From assembly GCF_018613155.1 (NCBI RefSeq), contig NZ_JAGGQU010000009.1, positions 1 to 64,000 of the forward strand: a stretch of 64,000 bases of DNA, given 5' to 3'. The first letter of the stretch is position 1; each line of letters begins with the position of its first letter. Position numbers and translations under genes: made by a program. The notes below the pieces were generated by a model. The model ran no database searches, was not told where the DNA came from, and worked only from the letters and a program-made list of their open reading frames with translations. Source of the stretch: Bacillus sp. ISL-55 (GTDB taxonomy: Bacteria > Bacillota > Bacilli > Bacillales > Cytobacillaceae). This document shows positions 17,859-26,469 of this stretch, in pieces.

Positions 17859-18800
17859 TTACTCAACTACGATAATTCCGACCATTCCGTTCTCTCTATG
17901 TCCTGGCAGGGAACAATAAAACTCATATGAACCAGTTTCAGTAGGAGTAAAAGAAATGTTTCCCTCCTCATGTGGACTAGCATGTAAATGTAGTCCATCT
18001 CCATGTGAATCATGTGAACCATGTGATGTGATGTTTTCCTGGTCGGTATTAGGCAATGTCGGCATTTTTACTATCACGATATCATGCTCTATGGAGTCGT
18101 GATTAGTAAAGGTAAGTAAGACTTTTTTGTTTTTTGACAAATTGATTTTACTTGGAGAATAGGAAAATTTTGATGGGTTAACTTGAATAGTTATTCGGTT
18201 TAATTGCTCATCCTTGTCATCAGTAGTAATTTGGGAATGGTTCTCATGAATTGGTGATTCTTTTGAAATAACCGACTCTTTATTTAATTGGTTGCCAAAA
18301 TAAAAGTATCCTACTAAAACAATGAATGTAAAGATTGGCTTTAAAAGCCAACTGGTAAAAACTCTAGTATCTTTGGTTGCTTTTTGTTGGGAAAGAATCA
18401 AATACAGGAATAAGGTAGAGACAGTAATAGTCAAAAATATATTTAGAAGAGAAACTGCTTGGAGTCTTGAAATCATTTCACCAAGCATTGCACCCATCAT
18501 TCCCCCCATCATTCCAGCCATAGATCCCTCAATAACCGGGAGTATCCCAAATGCAAATCCTGCAGCAATACCTACCGAAATTCCAATCAATACGGAAATA
18601 AGGGAAGAAAGGAATAAATCTCCTTGATTTAAAAACCCAAAAAGAATCCCTGAGGTTATACCAATATTCATTGATATAGCCATAGATATAACCATGGATG
18701 CCATACTCTTCATCTTTGTTCTATATTGGTATGAAAGTATGATGGAAATTAGAGTCACAAGTAATAGTGTCCCTAAAACAAAATAGTGAAATTCGTTCAT
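17859..18800 (-). CDS. Membrane protein with C-terminal cupredoxin domain
   Basis: 313 residues. The N-terminal half holds about five hydrophobic segments, with a Gly/Met stretch (MAGMMGGMMGAMLGEM) between two of them. The C-terminal part is an outward-facing cupredoxin: H in SIEHDI, then FYCSLPGHRENGMVG giving the Cys, His and Met of a type 1 copper site. A His-rich loop (HGSHDSHGDGLHLHASPH) lies inside that domain and could collect copper. AGGAGGT precedes the start. It probably binds or passes copper at the outer face of the membrane. It is transcribed toward the two-component operon. The exact family name is not clear to me. Confidence 0.75.
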   Translation of the reverse strand: MNEFHYFVLGTLLLVTLISIILSYQYRTKMKSMASMVISMAISMNIGITSGILFGFLNQGDLFLSSLISVLIGISVGIAAGFAFGILPVIEGSMAGMMGGMMGAMLGEMISRLQAVSLLNIFLTITVSTLFLYLILSQQKATKDTRVFTSWLLKPIFTFIVLVGYFYFGNQLNKESVISKESPIHENHSQITTDDKDEQLNRITIQVNPSKFSYSPSKINLSKNKKVLLTFTNHDSIEHDIVIVKMPTLPNTDQENITSHGSHDSHGDGLHLHASPHEEGNISFTPTETGSYEFYCSLPGHRENGMVGIIVVE

Positions 18801-18960
18801 TCATCTTCGACCTCCTTTATTTGGTACATCATATGTCACTCCTAGACAAGCCATTCTTAAAAAAAGAATTCTATTTAAGAATAATTATTAAAAAATTCTA
18901 AATATTTAGTATTTACAAAAGGTTAGTATGGTAGTAAGATTATTTTTAATTACTCCATGA

Positions 18961-18992
18961 ATATACCGTAGCGGGGTAAAGTACATTTGAGG
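18961..18992 (+). promoter_or_regulatory. CsoR-family-like operator upstream of the first Opp operon
   Basis: ATATACCGTAGCGGGGTAAA, then GTACATTTGAG. It matches the motif at 27961-27990 base for base in most positions (ATATAC..TAG.GGGGTAA.GTA.ATT). It lies just before the ribosome site of the PIG-L-like gene. It is a likely target of the repressor encoded at 26102-26440. Confidence 0.55.
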
Positions 18993-19002
18993 AGGGAATA
19001 GA

Positions 19003-19755
19003 ATGGCAAAAGGACAGAAAATATTGTTTCTTGGGGTCTATGGAATGGAAGTTGTAGAGTGCGGAGGTGCATTGGCTAAGAACGTTCTAAATGGTGGAGA
19101 ATCATTTGCATCCATCATGCTGTGCCGGGAAACTAGCCAACCACAGGTTAGGAATGCAGCAGAAGTACTAGGAGTAAAGGATATTAAATTCCTGAATTTC
19201 CAGTATGGTACTGTTGATTTGAGCGTTGAATCCAAGAAGAAAATTGTGAAAATTATAAGGGAGGTTAAACCTGACATCATTATTACCCAAGATCCCGAAC
19301 ATTCCTTTCACGATTTGGACCCCGACCGTCGTCCGGCAATGACATTGCTTCTCGAGGCAATCGCCCTTTCGAGCAGAGATTTTGCTTTAGATGAACTTCC
19401 AGGATTAGAACCTCATCCGATTCCAACTATTTACTACATGACACCGCACCATCCTAATACTGTCGTTGACATTACAGAAGTATGGGAGAAAAAAGAACGT
19501 GCAATGGATATGCTTGATAGCCAATTAGAATTCAGTGGCATGCATTTTGATGAAATGCTTGATCCGAAAGCAGCTGAAATTCTGTATCCTGGATTCTCAA
19601 AATTAACCAACTTTCAGGAAAAAGGAAGAGCTATTCATCAAGTTCTAGATAAAGCTGTTCATGTTTATCATGGACTTGCAACACATGGACATTTTGCTCT
19701 TGCTGAAGCCTATCGAAGAGAAGGTAACTTCCATTTACAGGAATTAATTGTATAA
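19003..19755 (+). CDS. PIG-L-family protein with altered zinc site
   Basis: 250 residues with the fold landmarks of the PIG-L/LmbE deacetylases (BshB, MshB): KILFLG, then ECGGALAKNVLNGGE, VLGVKDIKFLNF, VKPDIIITQDPEH. The zinc motif, normally HPDD, reads Y13-G-M-E16, and the second zinc motif, normally HPDH, reads D106-P-D-R109. At least two metal ligands are therefore lost, and a classical N-acetyl-sugar deacetylase is unlikely. It opens an operon with a peptide/metal ABC transporter. It may be a binding protein or act on a different bond or metal. The start is supported by GAGGAGGG; the CsoR-like operator lies directly upstream. Confidence 0.7.
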   Translation: MAKGQKILFLGVYGMEVVECGGALAKNVLNGGESFASIMLCRETSQPQVRNAAEVLGVKDIKFLNFQYGTVDLSVESKKKIVKIIREVKPDIIITQDPEHSFHDLDPDRRPAMTLLLEAIALSSRDFALDELPGLEPHPIPTIYYMTPHHPNTVVDITEVWEKKERAMDMLDSQLEFSGMHFDEMLDPKAAEILYPGFSKLTNFQEKGRAIHQVLDKAVHVYHGLATHGHFALAEAYRREGNFHLQELIV

Positions 19756-19777
19756 CAATTAAAAAGGGGGCCAGAGA

Positions 19778-21574
19778 ATGAGAAAATTAATATCACTTAT
19801 AATAATTACTCTTTTTGTTTTTTCTTCAGCAGGAAACAGTTTCGCTAAATCAGAAGTAGAATCACTAAAAATCGGGATTCTTAGTGATGAAAGCACGTTA
19901 AACCCCTATACTTACCAAACCGGTTATCCAGGTCTTGACTTGGTAAGTCTGCTGTATGACACTCTCTTACAATTAGATAAAGATAATAAACCAGTCCCTT
20001 GGCTTGTTAAAGAATATAAAGTCAGTGATAACGGATTAGAGTATAGCTTTAAGCTGAACGATAATATAAAATGGCATGATGGTGAAATGCTTACATCTGA
20101 TGATGTTAAGTTTACTGTAGATTATTTCATTAAATATCCTAAATCCAGATTTACCAACCCTCTTAAAAACGTTGCCTCATTAACTGTTGAAAACGAAACA
20201 GACTTTACTATGATTCTTTCGAAACCTGATCCAAACTTTTTGATTCAACCCCTTGCAGATGTACCAATATTACCTGAGCATATTTGGTCAAAAATATCCA
20301 CGCCTGACAGTGAAACCAATGCAATAGGCAGCGGCCCATACATTTTAAGTGAACATAAGGCTGACCAATATTATAAAATGACTGCCAACAAGGAATATTT
20401 TAAAGAAGCTCCGCCTATTCAAGAAATCATATTTCCAATCATCAAAGATACTACAGCACTCTACAATGCATTGAAATCAGGGGAAATTGATGCGATCTCA
20501 TCAAATATATCTCCGGAGCTTGTTAGCCAATTTGAGTCTAACCCCTCATTAAAGATTTCACGTGGAGCAGGATTCAGTACCACATTATTCCAGCTAAATT
20601 CTGAAAAATATCCTATGACAGAAAAGCCTTTCAGACAGGCAATTGATCTTGCAATAGATAAAAAAAGTCTAGTTGATATCGTGCTTTTAGGATTTGCAGA
20701 AGTCGGCAGCCCAGGTTTTATTCACCCATCATCACCTTCTTACAACAGTGAAGTGAAAACTTCTTTCGATCCCGAAAAAGCAAAGCAAATCCTTGATGAA
20801 GCAGGTTTCAAGGATAACAATGGAGACGGTTTCAGGGAAGACCAAAAAGGTAATGAAATAAATTTCACCACACTAGTCCACTCAAACAATCCAATAAGAA
20901 TCCGTGTAGCAGAACTCATTTCTGAAGCTATAAATGAGATAGGCATTAAAAATTCTGTAAAAGCTATGGAAGACACAACCATAATTAGTTTAATGTGGCC
21001 TGACTACGATGTTAGCAAGGGAAGAAACTTTGATATGGGAGTATTCGGCTGGTCAAACACGATGCAGCTTTTCCCTGATCGGATAGTCGAGTTGTTTTAT
21101 TCAGATCCTGCAATTGGTGCTGTAAATATCGGTGGTTATAAAAACAAAGAATTTGATGCTCTGTCGGACCAACTAAGAGCGACATTTGATGAGACGGAAC
21201 GACAAGAGCTTATTAATGATCTGCAATTAATGGTAGCAGATGAAGCACCAATTATTACTCTCTATTATCAGGAAATCGTCAATGCTTATAACCCTGGAAA
21301 ATATGATGGTTTTGTTTTCCAAACAGGAAAAGGGATAATCAATAAGTTGTCATTTGTCTCTGGGGAAAGAAGTGAAGATGCTGCTGGGAATAACAGTAAT
21401 TCCGGTGGGGAAAGTAAATCTTCTGATGAAAAAACGTCTAATGACAGCAATTCAGTAAAAGAAAATAATAACGGGATTTTAATTTTTGGCGTACTTATCG
21501 TAATAGCAGCTATAGTTTTCTTCTTATTAAAAAGGAAAAAGAAGTCGAACGATAAGGATGATTTTGATTTTTAA
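19778..21574 (+). CDS. Family 5 ABC transporter substrate-binding protein, C-terminally anchored
   Basis: 598 residues. A cleavable signal peptide ends near SFAKSE, with no lipobox cysteine. The body is an SBP_bac_5 fold (LKIGILSDESTLNPY; DNIKWHDGEMLTSDDVKFT; FRQAIDLAIDKKSLVD), the group that binds peptides, nickel complexes or metallophores. After a Ser/Asn-rich spacer the protein ends in a transmembrane helix (ILIFGVLIVIAAIVFFLL) and a basic tail, so it is held by its C-terminus instead of a lipid. That is unusual for Firmicutes. It is the second gene of the first Opp operon, and a terminator between it and the permease should raise its level over the rest. Confidence 0.85.
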   Translation: MRKLISLIIITLFVFSSAGNSFAKSEVESLKIGILSDESTLNPYTYQTGYPGLDLVSLLYDTLLQLDKDNKPVPWLVKEYKVSDNGLEYSFKLNDNIKWHDGEMLTSDDVKFTVDYFIKYPKSRFTNPLKNVASLTVENETDFTMILSKPDPNFLIQPLADVPILPEHIWSKISTPDSETNAIGSGPYILSEHKADQYYKMTANKEYFKEAPPIQEIIFPIIKDTTALYNALKSGEIDAISSNISPELVSQFESNPSLKISRGAGFSTTLFQLNSEKYPMTEKPFRQAIDLAIDKKSLVDIVLLGFAEVGSPGFIHPSSPSYNSEVKTSFDPEKAKQILDEAGFKDNNGDGFREDQKGNEINFTTLVHSNNPIRIRVAELISEAINEIGIKNSVKAMEDTTIISLMWPDYDVSKGRNFDMGVFGWSNTMQLFPDRIVELFYSDPAIGAVNIGGYKNKEFDALSDQLRATFDETERQELINDLQLMVADEAPIITLYYQEIVNAYNPGKYDGFVFQTGKGIINKLSFVSGERSEDAAGNNSNSGGESKSSDEKTSNDSNSVKENNNGILIFGVLIVIAAIVFFLLKRKKKSNDKDDFDF

Positions 21575-21588
21575 GGAATAAAGGATCT

Positions 21589-21618
21589 ATCCCGTAAAAT
21601 TTTTTACGGGATTTTTTC
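21589..21618 (+). terminator. Intra-operon terminator/attenuator
   Basis: ATCCCGTAAAA/TTTTACGGGAT, 11-bp stem, tiny loop, then T run. It lies between the binding-protein and permease genes. Confidence 0.85.
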
Positions 21619-21643
21619 CTAAACTAGCAGGAGGTGCAGAATA

Positions 21644-22621
21644 ATGGGGAAATTTATGGCAGGCAAGCTTTTGCAATACACAATTGTTATCTTCTTAATG
21701 CTGACATTGAACTTTCTTCTGCCTAGGCTAATGCCAGGCAATCCCCTCGTATTTTTGGCAGGTGAAGATGTTGGATTAATGTCCAGCGCTGAGAAAGAAG
21801 CAATCTTGGAAAAGCATGGACTTAATGATTCCATATTTGAACAATACGTTACTTATATAAAAAATATTCTGACAGGAGAATTCGGTTTCTCCTATCAGCA
21901 AAAAAGACCGATTTCGGAGATTATTATGGAGCGCTTACCTTGGACAATGCTTCTAACAGGGCTCGGTCTTGTCCTCTCAACCATTCTAGGAGTAATGTTT
22001 GGAGCCATTTCAGCCTGGCGCAGAGGGACTAAAACTGATGCGAATTTATTGACAGTTTTTATGTTTCTAAGTGCAATGCCTTCCTTCTGGGTCGGTATGA
22101 TTTTAGTTTCTATTTTTTCAGCTCAATTAGGATGGCTCCCCGTTTTCGGAGCTGAAAGTGCCTGGTCGAACTATTCGGGTATGGATAGATTCATTGATAT
22201 TAGTAGACACCTTATATTACCATTAACAACTCTTATATTAATCTCAGTAACAAGCACCTTCATGATTATGAGATATTCGATGCTAAATGTTCTTGGGGAA
22301 GACTATATTATGATGGCCAAAGCAAAGGGCGTAAAAGAAAAAGTTATTAAGTATAAGCATGCCATGAGAAACGCTTTGCTTCCGGTGGCTACTGTATTTA
22401 TGCTTAGTTTAGGGTTTACCTTGGGCGGGGCAACTGTAATAGAAACGGTCTTTGCATACCCGGGTGTAGGACGATTAATGTTTGAATCAGTCCTAAGCAG
22501 AGATTACCCACTGATTCAGGCGACTTTCCTGATTATTACCTTCAGTGTTGTCATTGCCAATTTCTTGGCGGATTTACTATATCCTTTACTTGATCCGAAG
22601 GTGGGAAGCCGAAATGGGTAA
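21644..22621 (+). CDS. ABC transporter permease, DppB/NikB type
   Basis: 325 residues with about six membrane segments. The N-terminal LLQYTIVIFLMLTLNFLLPRLMPGNP and the EAA loop ending in MAKAKGVKEKVIKYKHAMRNALLPV are typical of the first permease of peptide/nickel transporters. The loop contacts the ATPases. AGGAGG precedes ATG 21644. Its end overlaps the next permease gene by eight bases. It works with the products of the next three genes and the anchored binding protein. Confidence 0.9.
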   Translation: MGKFMAGKLLQYTIVIFLMLTLNFLLPRLMPGNPLVFLAGEDVGLMSSAEKEAILEKHGLNDSIFEQYVTYIKNILTGEFGFSYQQKRPISEIIMERLPWTMLLTGLGLVLSTILGVMFGAISAWRRGTKTDANLLTVFMFLSAMPSFWVGMILVSIFSAQLGWLPVFGAESAWSNYSGMDRFIDISRHLILPLTTLILISVTSTFMIMRYSMLNVLGEDYIMMAKAKGVKEKVIKYKHAMRNALLPVATVFMLSLGFTLGGATVIETVFAYPGVGRLMFESVLSRDYPLIQATFLIITFSVVIANFLADLLYPLLDPKVGSRNG

Positions 22622-23471
22622 TAAAAAATGGAGAAAGTATTGGCATGTACTTACATCTAATAATATCGGTATAGTCGGATTAGGACTTTTGATTATATTT
22701 TTGGCGATAGCTGTTTTCGCTCCTTTACTTGCACCATTTGATCCGACTGAACGTGTGGGAACACCATTTACGAAACCTAACAGCCAATTTCTCCTGGGTA
22801 CCAATGACGTAGGACAGGATATTTTAAGTGAATTGCTGTATGGTACTAGAATTTCATTATTAATTGGTGTCCTTGCTGCCTTTATTTCGATTCTTCTTGG
22901 ATGCCTTATCGGTGTAATATCAGGGTATTACGGCGGAAAAGTAGATGCTCTTTTAATGAGATTAGTAGACCTTGTTCTTGTTATCCCATTTTTGCCTCTT
23001 ATGATCTTATTGGCAGCCTTTATTGGTCCAAGTTTTTGGAATATCATTTTGGTTATAAGCTTAATTTCTTGGGCGAGTCCAGCAAGGGTTATAAGATCAC
23101 AGGTATTAACGCTAAAAACAAAAGGGTATGTCGAAGCCGCCAAATCAATCGGCACAAATATTAAGGTCATATTAGGCCGGCATATTTTGCCTGGTGTTAT
23201 CCCAATTGCACTTTCCCAATTTGTATTAGCAGCAAGTCATTCTATTTTAATTGAAGCCTCTCTAAGCTTTTTGGGTCTAGGAGACCCTTTTACTAAGAGC
23301 TGGGGAACGATTTTATATTATGCCCAGGCAAGGGGAGCGTTCTTGACGGATGCATGGATCTGGTGGATACTTCCTCCTGGCTTACTCATCACCACATTGG
23401 TAATAGGATTTGCTTTTACTGGCTATTCATTGGAAGAAGTTATGAATCCGCGACTGAGAAGGGGGCGTTAG
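22614..23471 (+). CDS. ABC transporter permease, DppC/NikC type
   Basis: 285 residues from ATG 22614, the start that follows AAGGTGGG inside the end of the previous gene; a longer frame upstream has no ribosome site. It has an N-terminal OppC-like region (LTSNNIGIVGLGLLIIFLAIAVFAPLL), the LGTNDVGQDILSELLYGTRISL signature, and an EAA loop (YVEAAKSIGTNIKVILGRHILP). It forms the transmembrane heterodimer with the preceding permease. It is translationally coupled to it. Confidence 0.9.
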   Translation: MGNKKWRKYWHVLTSNNIGIVGLGLLIIFLAIAVFAPLLAPFDPTERVGTPFTKPNSQFLLGTNDVGQDILSELLYGTRISLLIGVLAAFISILLGCLIGVISGYYGGKVDALLMRLVDLVLVIPFLPLMILLAAFIGPSFWNIILVISLISWASPARVIRSQVLTLKTKGYVEAAKSIGTNIKVILGRHILPGVIPIALSQFVLAASHSILIEASLSFLGLGDPFTKSWGTILYYAQARGAFLTDAWIWWILPPGLLITTLVIGFAFTGYSLEEVMNPRLRRGR

Positions 23472-23474
23472 CAT

Positions 23475-24443
23475 ATGACTGCTGTATTAACTGTTGAGAA
23501 CCTCTCGACTTTCTTTAAAACCGAAAAGGGAATTGCCCGTGCTGTAGAAAACGTTTCATTCTCTGTTGAAGAGGGAGAAATGCTTGGACTGATTGGAGAG
23601 TCGGGATGCGGGAAAACGACCGTTGCCCAATCGATTCTAAGATTAATAGAGTTTCCCGGAAAAGTGGTGGCTGGAAGTGTTCATTTAAATGGTAGGGATT
23701 TGCTTAAAGCCTCCGATTCTGAACTAGATTCTTTAAGATGGAAGGATCTTTCTGTCATACCACAAAGTGCGATGAATGCACTAAATCCCGTTTATACAAT
23801 AGGCGATCAAATTATGGAAGCCATTTTGCTCCATGAAAGAGTAAGCAAAAGAGAAGCACTGGCACGGACGAAGACCCTACTTGAGCTTGTCGGTATCGAT
23901 GGTGACCGATGGAAAAGCTATCCCCACGAATTCAGCGGAGGGATGAAGCAGCGCGTTGCCATTGCCATGTCTCTTGCTTGTTCTCCCAAACTGGTAATTT
24001 CCGACGAATCAACGACAGGACTAGATGTATTAACCCAGGCACAGGTGATAGCATTAATTAAAAACCTTCAGAGAAAGATGGATTTATCAGTAATACTAAT
24101 TTCACATGATTTGCCGATGGTTACTGCTATTTGCGACAAAATTGCAATCATGTATGCAGGGAAAATTGTTGAGCTTGCATCAACAGAGGATATATTGAAT
24201 GATACAAGACATCCTTATTCAAAGGCTTTATTACAAGCGACTCCTGACCTGTCCGATCCTGATCGGGAAGTGATTTCGATACCAGGCAGTGTCCCTAATC
24301 TAGTAAACATCCCACAATGTTGCAGGTTTCATACTCGATGTGCGTTTGCCTTTGACCGCTGCAGAAAAGAAACACCTGAGTTCAGGGAAGTAAAAAATGG
24401 TCACTTTTCCGCATGCTTTCTTGAGGAGGAGGAAAATGGATAA
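23475..24443 (+). CDS. ABC transporter ATPase, DppD/NikD type
   Basis: 322 residues with Walker A GESGCGKTT, Q-loop, signature FSGGMKQRVAIAM, Walker B (LVISDESTTGLDV, with Ser in place of the usual Pro after E) and H-loop ISHD. The C-terminal oligopeptide extension contains three cysteines (CCRFHTRCAF...C) as in Opp/Dpp ATPases, where they may hold an Fe-S cluster. It overlaps the next ATPase gene by eight bases. Two different ATPases are expected to pair in this first operon. Confidence 0.92.
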   Translation: MTAVLTVENLSTFFKTEKGIARAVENVSFSVEEGEMLGLIGESGCGKTTVAQSILRLIEFPGKVVAGSVHLNGRDLLKASDSELDSLRWKDLSVIPQSAMNALNPVYTIGDQIMEAILLHERVSKREALARTKTLLELVGIDGDRWKSYPHEFSGGMKQRVAIAMSLACSPKLVISDESTTGLDVLTQAQVIALIKNLQRKMDLSVILISHDLPMVTAICDKIAIMYAGKIVELASTEDILNDTRHPYSKALLQATPDLSDPDREVISIPGSVPNLVNIPQCCRFHTRCAFAFDRCRKETPEFREVKNGHFSACFLEEEENG

Positions 24444-25440
24444 TTCAATTTTACTGAAAGTAAGAGACTTGAAGAAAACGTTTGTGAAGAAAACTGGATC
24501 GATTTTAAACCGGAAATTGCAAAATGTTTACGCCGTCCATAACGTTAGCTTTGAGATTAAAAAAGGGGAAATTCTAGGGATCATCGGGGAAAGCGGCTGT
24601 GGAAAAACTACAACAGCGCGAATGGTGATGCGCCTGATGAAGGAAACCAGCGGGGAAATCCTTTTTGAAGGAAGAGATTTATGTAAATTAACTGATTCAG
24701 AGACAAACAAGCTGAGAAGCAAAATGCAAATGATTTTTCAGGATCCATATGATACTCTCAATCCTGGTATGACAATAATGGACATTTTAATGGAACCAAT
24801 CAATGCCCACGAAAAACACCTGCCATATGATGAGAAAGTCCGAAGGGTCAAAGAGGCTATTGAATCAATTGAGCTGAGGCCGGCTGAAGACTATATGGAG
24901 AGGTTTCCACATCAGCTTAGTGGCGGGCAGAGGCAAAGGATTGCTATAGCAAGAGCTGTGATTCTGGAACCACTGTTTATTGCAGCTGATGAACCTACTT
25001 CTATGCTTGATGTTTCTGTCCGAGCAGGTATTTTAAACCTCCTTCTCGAACTTAAGAAGAAAATGGGCTTGACCATGATGCTGATTACACATGACCTATC
25101 GACAGCAAGTTATATGTGTGACCGCATTGCTGTCATGTACCAGGGTAAAATCATCGAGGTCGGGCCCACCAAGAAAATCATTCAATCGCCTTCACATCCT
25201 TACACAAAGGCACTAGTTTCGGTAGTGAAAGATCTAAATTACTTTATCCAAAATCGAGAAAAGTTAATTCTAGATGGTGAAGTGGATGCAACCGAAGAGA
25301 CAGCAGGATGCCCATTTGTAAAAAGATGTCCATACCAGGAGGATATTTGTAACAGTAAAATGCCTAAACAAGAATCTCTAGGCGCAGGCCATGCAGTATC
25401 TTGTCACTGCCATAGTAATTTACTTGAAAAAACTTCTTAG
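24436..25440 (+). CDS. ABC transporter ATPase, DppF/NikE type
   Basis: 334 residues from ATG 24436, which has GAGGAGGAGG directly upstream; a longer frame lacks this. Walker A is GESGCGKTT, the signature LSGGQRQRIAIARA, the Walker B segment FIAADEPTSMLDV, the H-loop ITHD. A Cys-containing C-terminal extension (GCPFVKRCPYQEDIC) is present. With the preceding ATPase it completes a five-component transporter. The second Opp operon has no equivalent of this gene and might share it. Confidence 0.92.
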   Translation: MDNSILLKVRDLKKTFVKKTGSILNRKLQNVYAVHNVSFEIKKGEILGIIGESGCGKTTTARMVMRLMKETSGEILFEGRDLCKLTDSETNKLRSKMQMIFQDPYDTLNPGMTIMDILMEPINAHEKHLPYDEKVRRVKEAIESIELRPAEDYMERFPHQLSGGQRQRIAIARAVILEPLFIAADEPTSMLDVSVRAGILNLLLELKKKMGLTMMLITHDLSTASYMCDRIAVMYQGKIIEVGPTKKIIQSPSHPYTKALVSVVKDLNYFIQNREKLILDGEVDATEETAGCPFVKRCPYQEDICNSKMPKQESLGAGHAVSCHCHSNLLEKTS

Positions 25441-25456
25441 GAAAGGGAGTTTTAAA

Positions 25457-26089
25457 TTGAACAACGAAAAGAAAATAAAAGTCGCTGTTAATGGTGGCAT
25501 TGATTTCGGGTCCAAACTGACTGCTAATCAGCTTCGAATACTTGCAAAATATATGGAGGACAGCCAGGAGCTAGAGCTTACAACCTTCCAGCAGCTTTAT
25601 ATTGATATTCCTGACAGTAAAAAGGATGAAATTATTACGGATTTTGAGTCGGTCGGGTTACAATGCTACCCAGTCGGCAATTTTGTAAAGAGCCTTAGAA
25701 CCTGCAACTTTTGTAAAGGTGCAGAGGAAGAGGGAATGCCTGTCGCAATCGAACTTAATAAGAGAATTGCCGGAAAACCTGTTCCGTTTACCCTAAAACC
25801 AGCATACACCGGCTGTCCTGTTGGCTGTGGAGAGCCTTTGGTTAATGATATTGGAGTTATGAAAATAAATGGGAATCAATATAATCTTTATATTGGCGGG
25901 AAAACAAAAGGAGAGGATGCCGAGGCAGGAAGCTTATTTAAGGAAAATCTAAATCCTGAAGAACTTTATACTACAGTCGAAGAAATTATTAGGGTATATG
26001 GGGAAAAAGGAAAGAAACGAGAGCCTTTCCATAAATTTTTAAAGAGATTCGGAAAGGAAGAGCTAATTGAAAATATAAGTCAGGTATAA
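25457..26089 (+). CDS. Half-size nitrite/sulfite reductase-like iron-sulfur protein
   Basis: About 210 residues from TTG 25457, preferred because AAAGGGAG lies 7-8 bases upstream and the longer frame runs into the ATPase gene. The N-terminal part resembles the ferredoxin-like half domain of nitrite/sulfite reductases (KLTANQLRILAKYMED). Then come C83-x2-C86 and, after a spacer, GC120PVGC124GEP, the Cx3C of the 4Fe-4S/siroheme site. Normal family members have Cx5C in place of Cx2C, and are two to three times longer. It may bind a 4Fe-4S cluster, with or without a tetrapyrrole, and could reduce or insert a cofactor. Function unknown. Confidence 0.6.
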   Translation: MNNEKKIKVAVNGGIDFGSKLTANQLRILAKYMEDSQELELTTFQQLYIDIPDSKKDEIITDFESVGLQCYPVGNFVKSLRTCNFCKGAEEEGMPVAIELNKRIAGKPVPFTLKPAYTGCPVGCGEPLVNDIGVMKINGNQYNLYIGGKTKGEDAEAGSLFKENLNPEELYTTVEEIIRVYGEKGKKREPFHKFLKRFGKEELIENISQV

Positions 26090-26101
26090 GGGGGAATGGG
26101 C

Positions 26102-26440
26102 ATGGGTGTAGAGGCGGCTAATGAACAAGTATTGCCACCCACTGGTTGCTCTACAAATCATAGAAAGAGCCATCATTCAGAAAAAATAAAAAAGAACCTT
26201 GATTCAAGGCTAAATCGGATTGAAGGACAAATTCGCGGGGTTAAAAGATTAATTGAAAATGATACCTACTGTGACGATGTGATAACTCAATTATCCGCCA
26301 TCCAATCTGCTTTAAACAGCGTTGCAAGTCTTCTTCTTGAAGGACATTTAAAAAGCTGCGTCCTAGAAAGGATAAATGAAGGAGATACTGAAGTCATTGA
26401 TGAGGTCCTAGTTACCTTCCAGAGATTGCTGAAAAAGTAA
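26102..26440 (+). CDS. Second CsoR-family metal-sensing repressor
   Basis: 112 residues from ATG 26102; the ATG at 26096 is too close to the GGGGG ribosome site. It is a close paralogue of the CsoR at 10866 (KSHHS.K, RLNRIEGQIRGVK, DTYCDDVITQ, LLEGHLKSCV). Metal-ligand positions are C57, H82 and C86, with H25 exactly 32 residues before C57, as in InrS and RcnR. It sits inside the first Opp operon and most likely controls the operator-like motifs at 18961 and 27961. Signal could be Cu(I), Ni(II) or another metal; the residues do not decide. Confidence 0.85.
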   Translation: MGVEAANEQVLPPTGCSTNHRKSHHSEKIKKNLDSRLNRIEGQIRGVKRLIENDTYCDDVITQLSAIQSALNSVASLLLEGHLKSCVLERINEGDTEVIDEVLVTFQRLLKK

Positions 26441-26469
26441 GAGAGAAAGAAAACCGGGAGGGATTTTCG

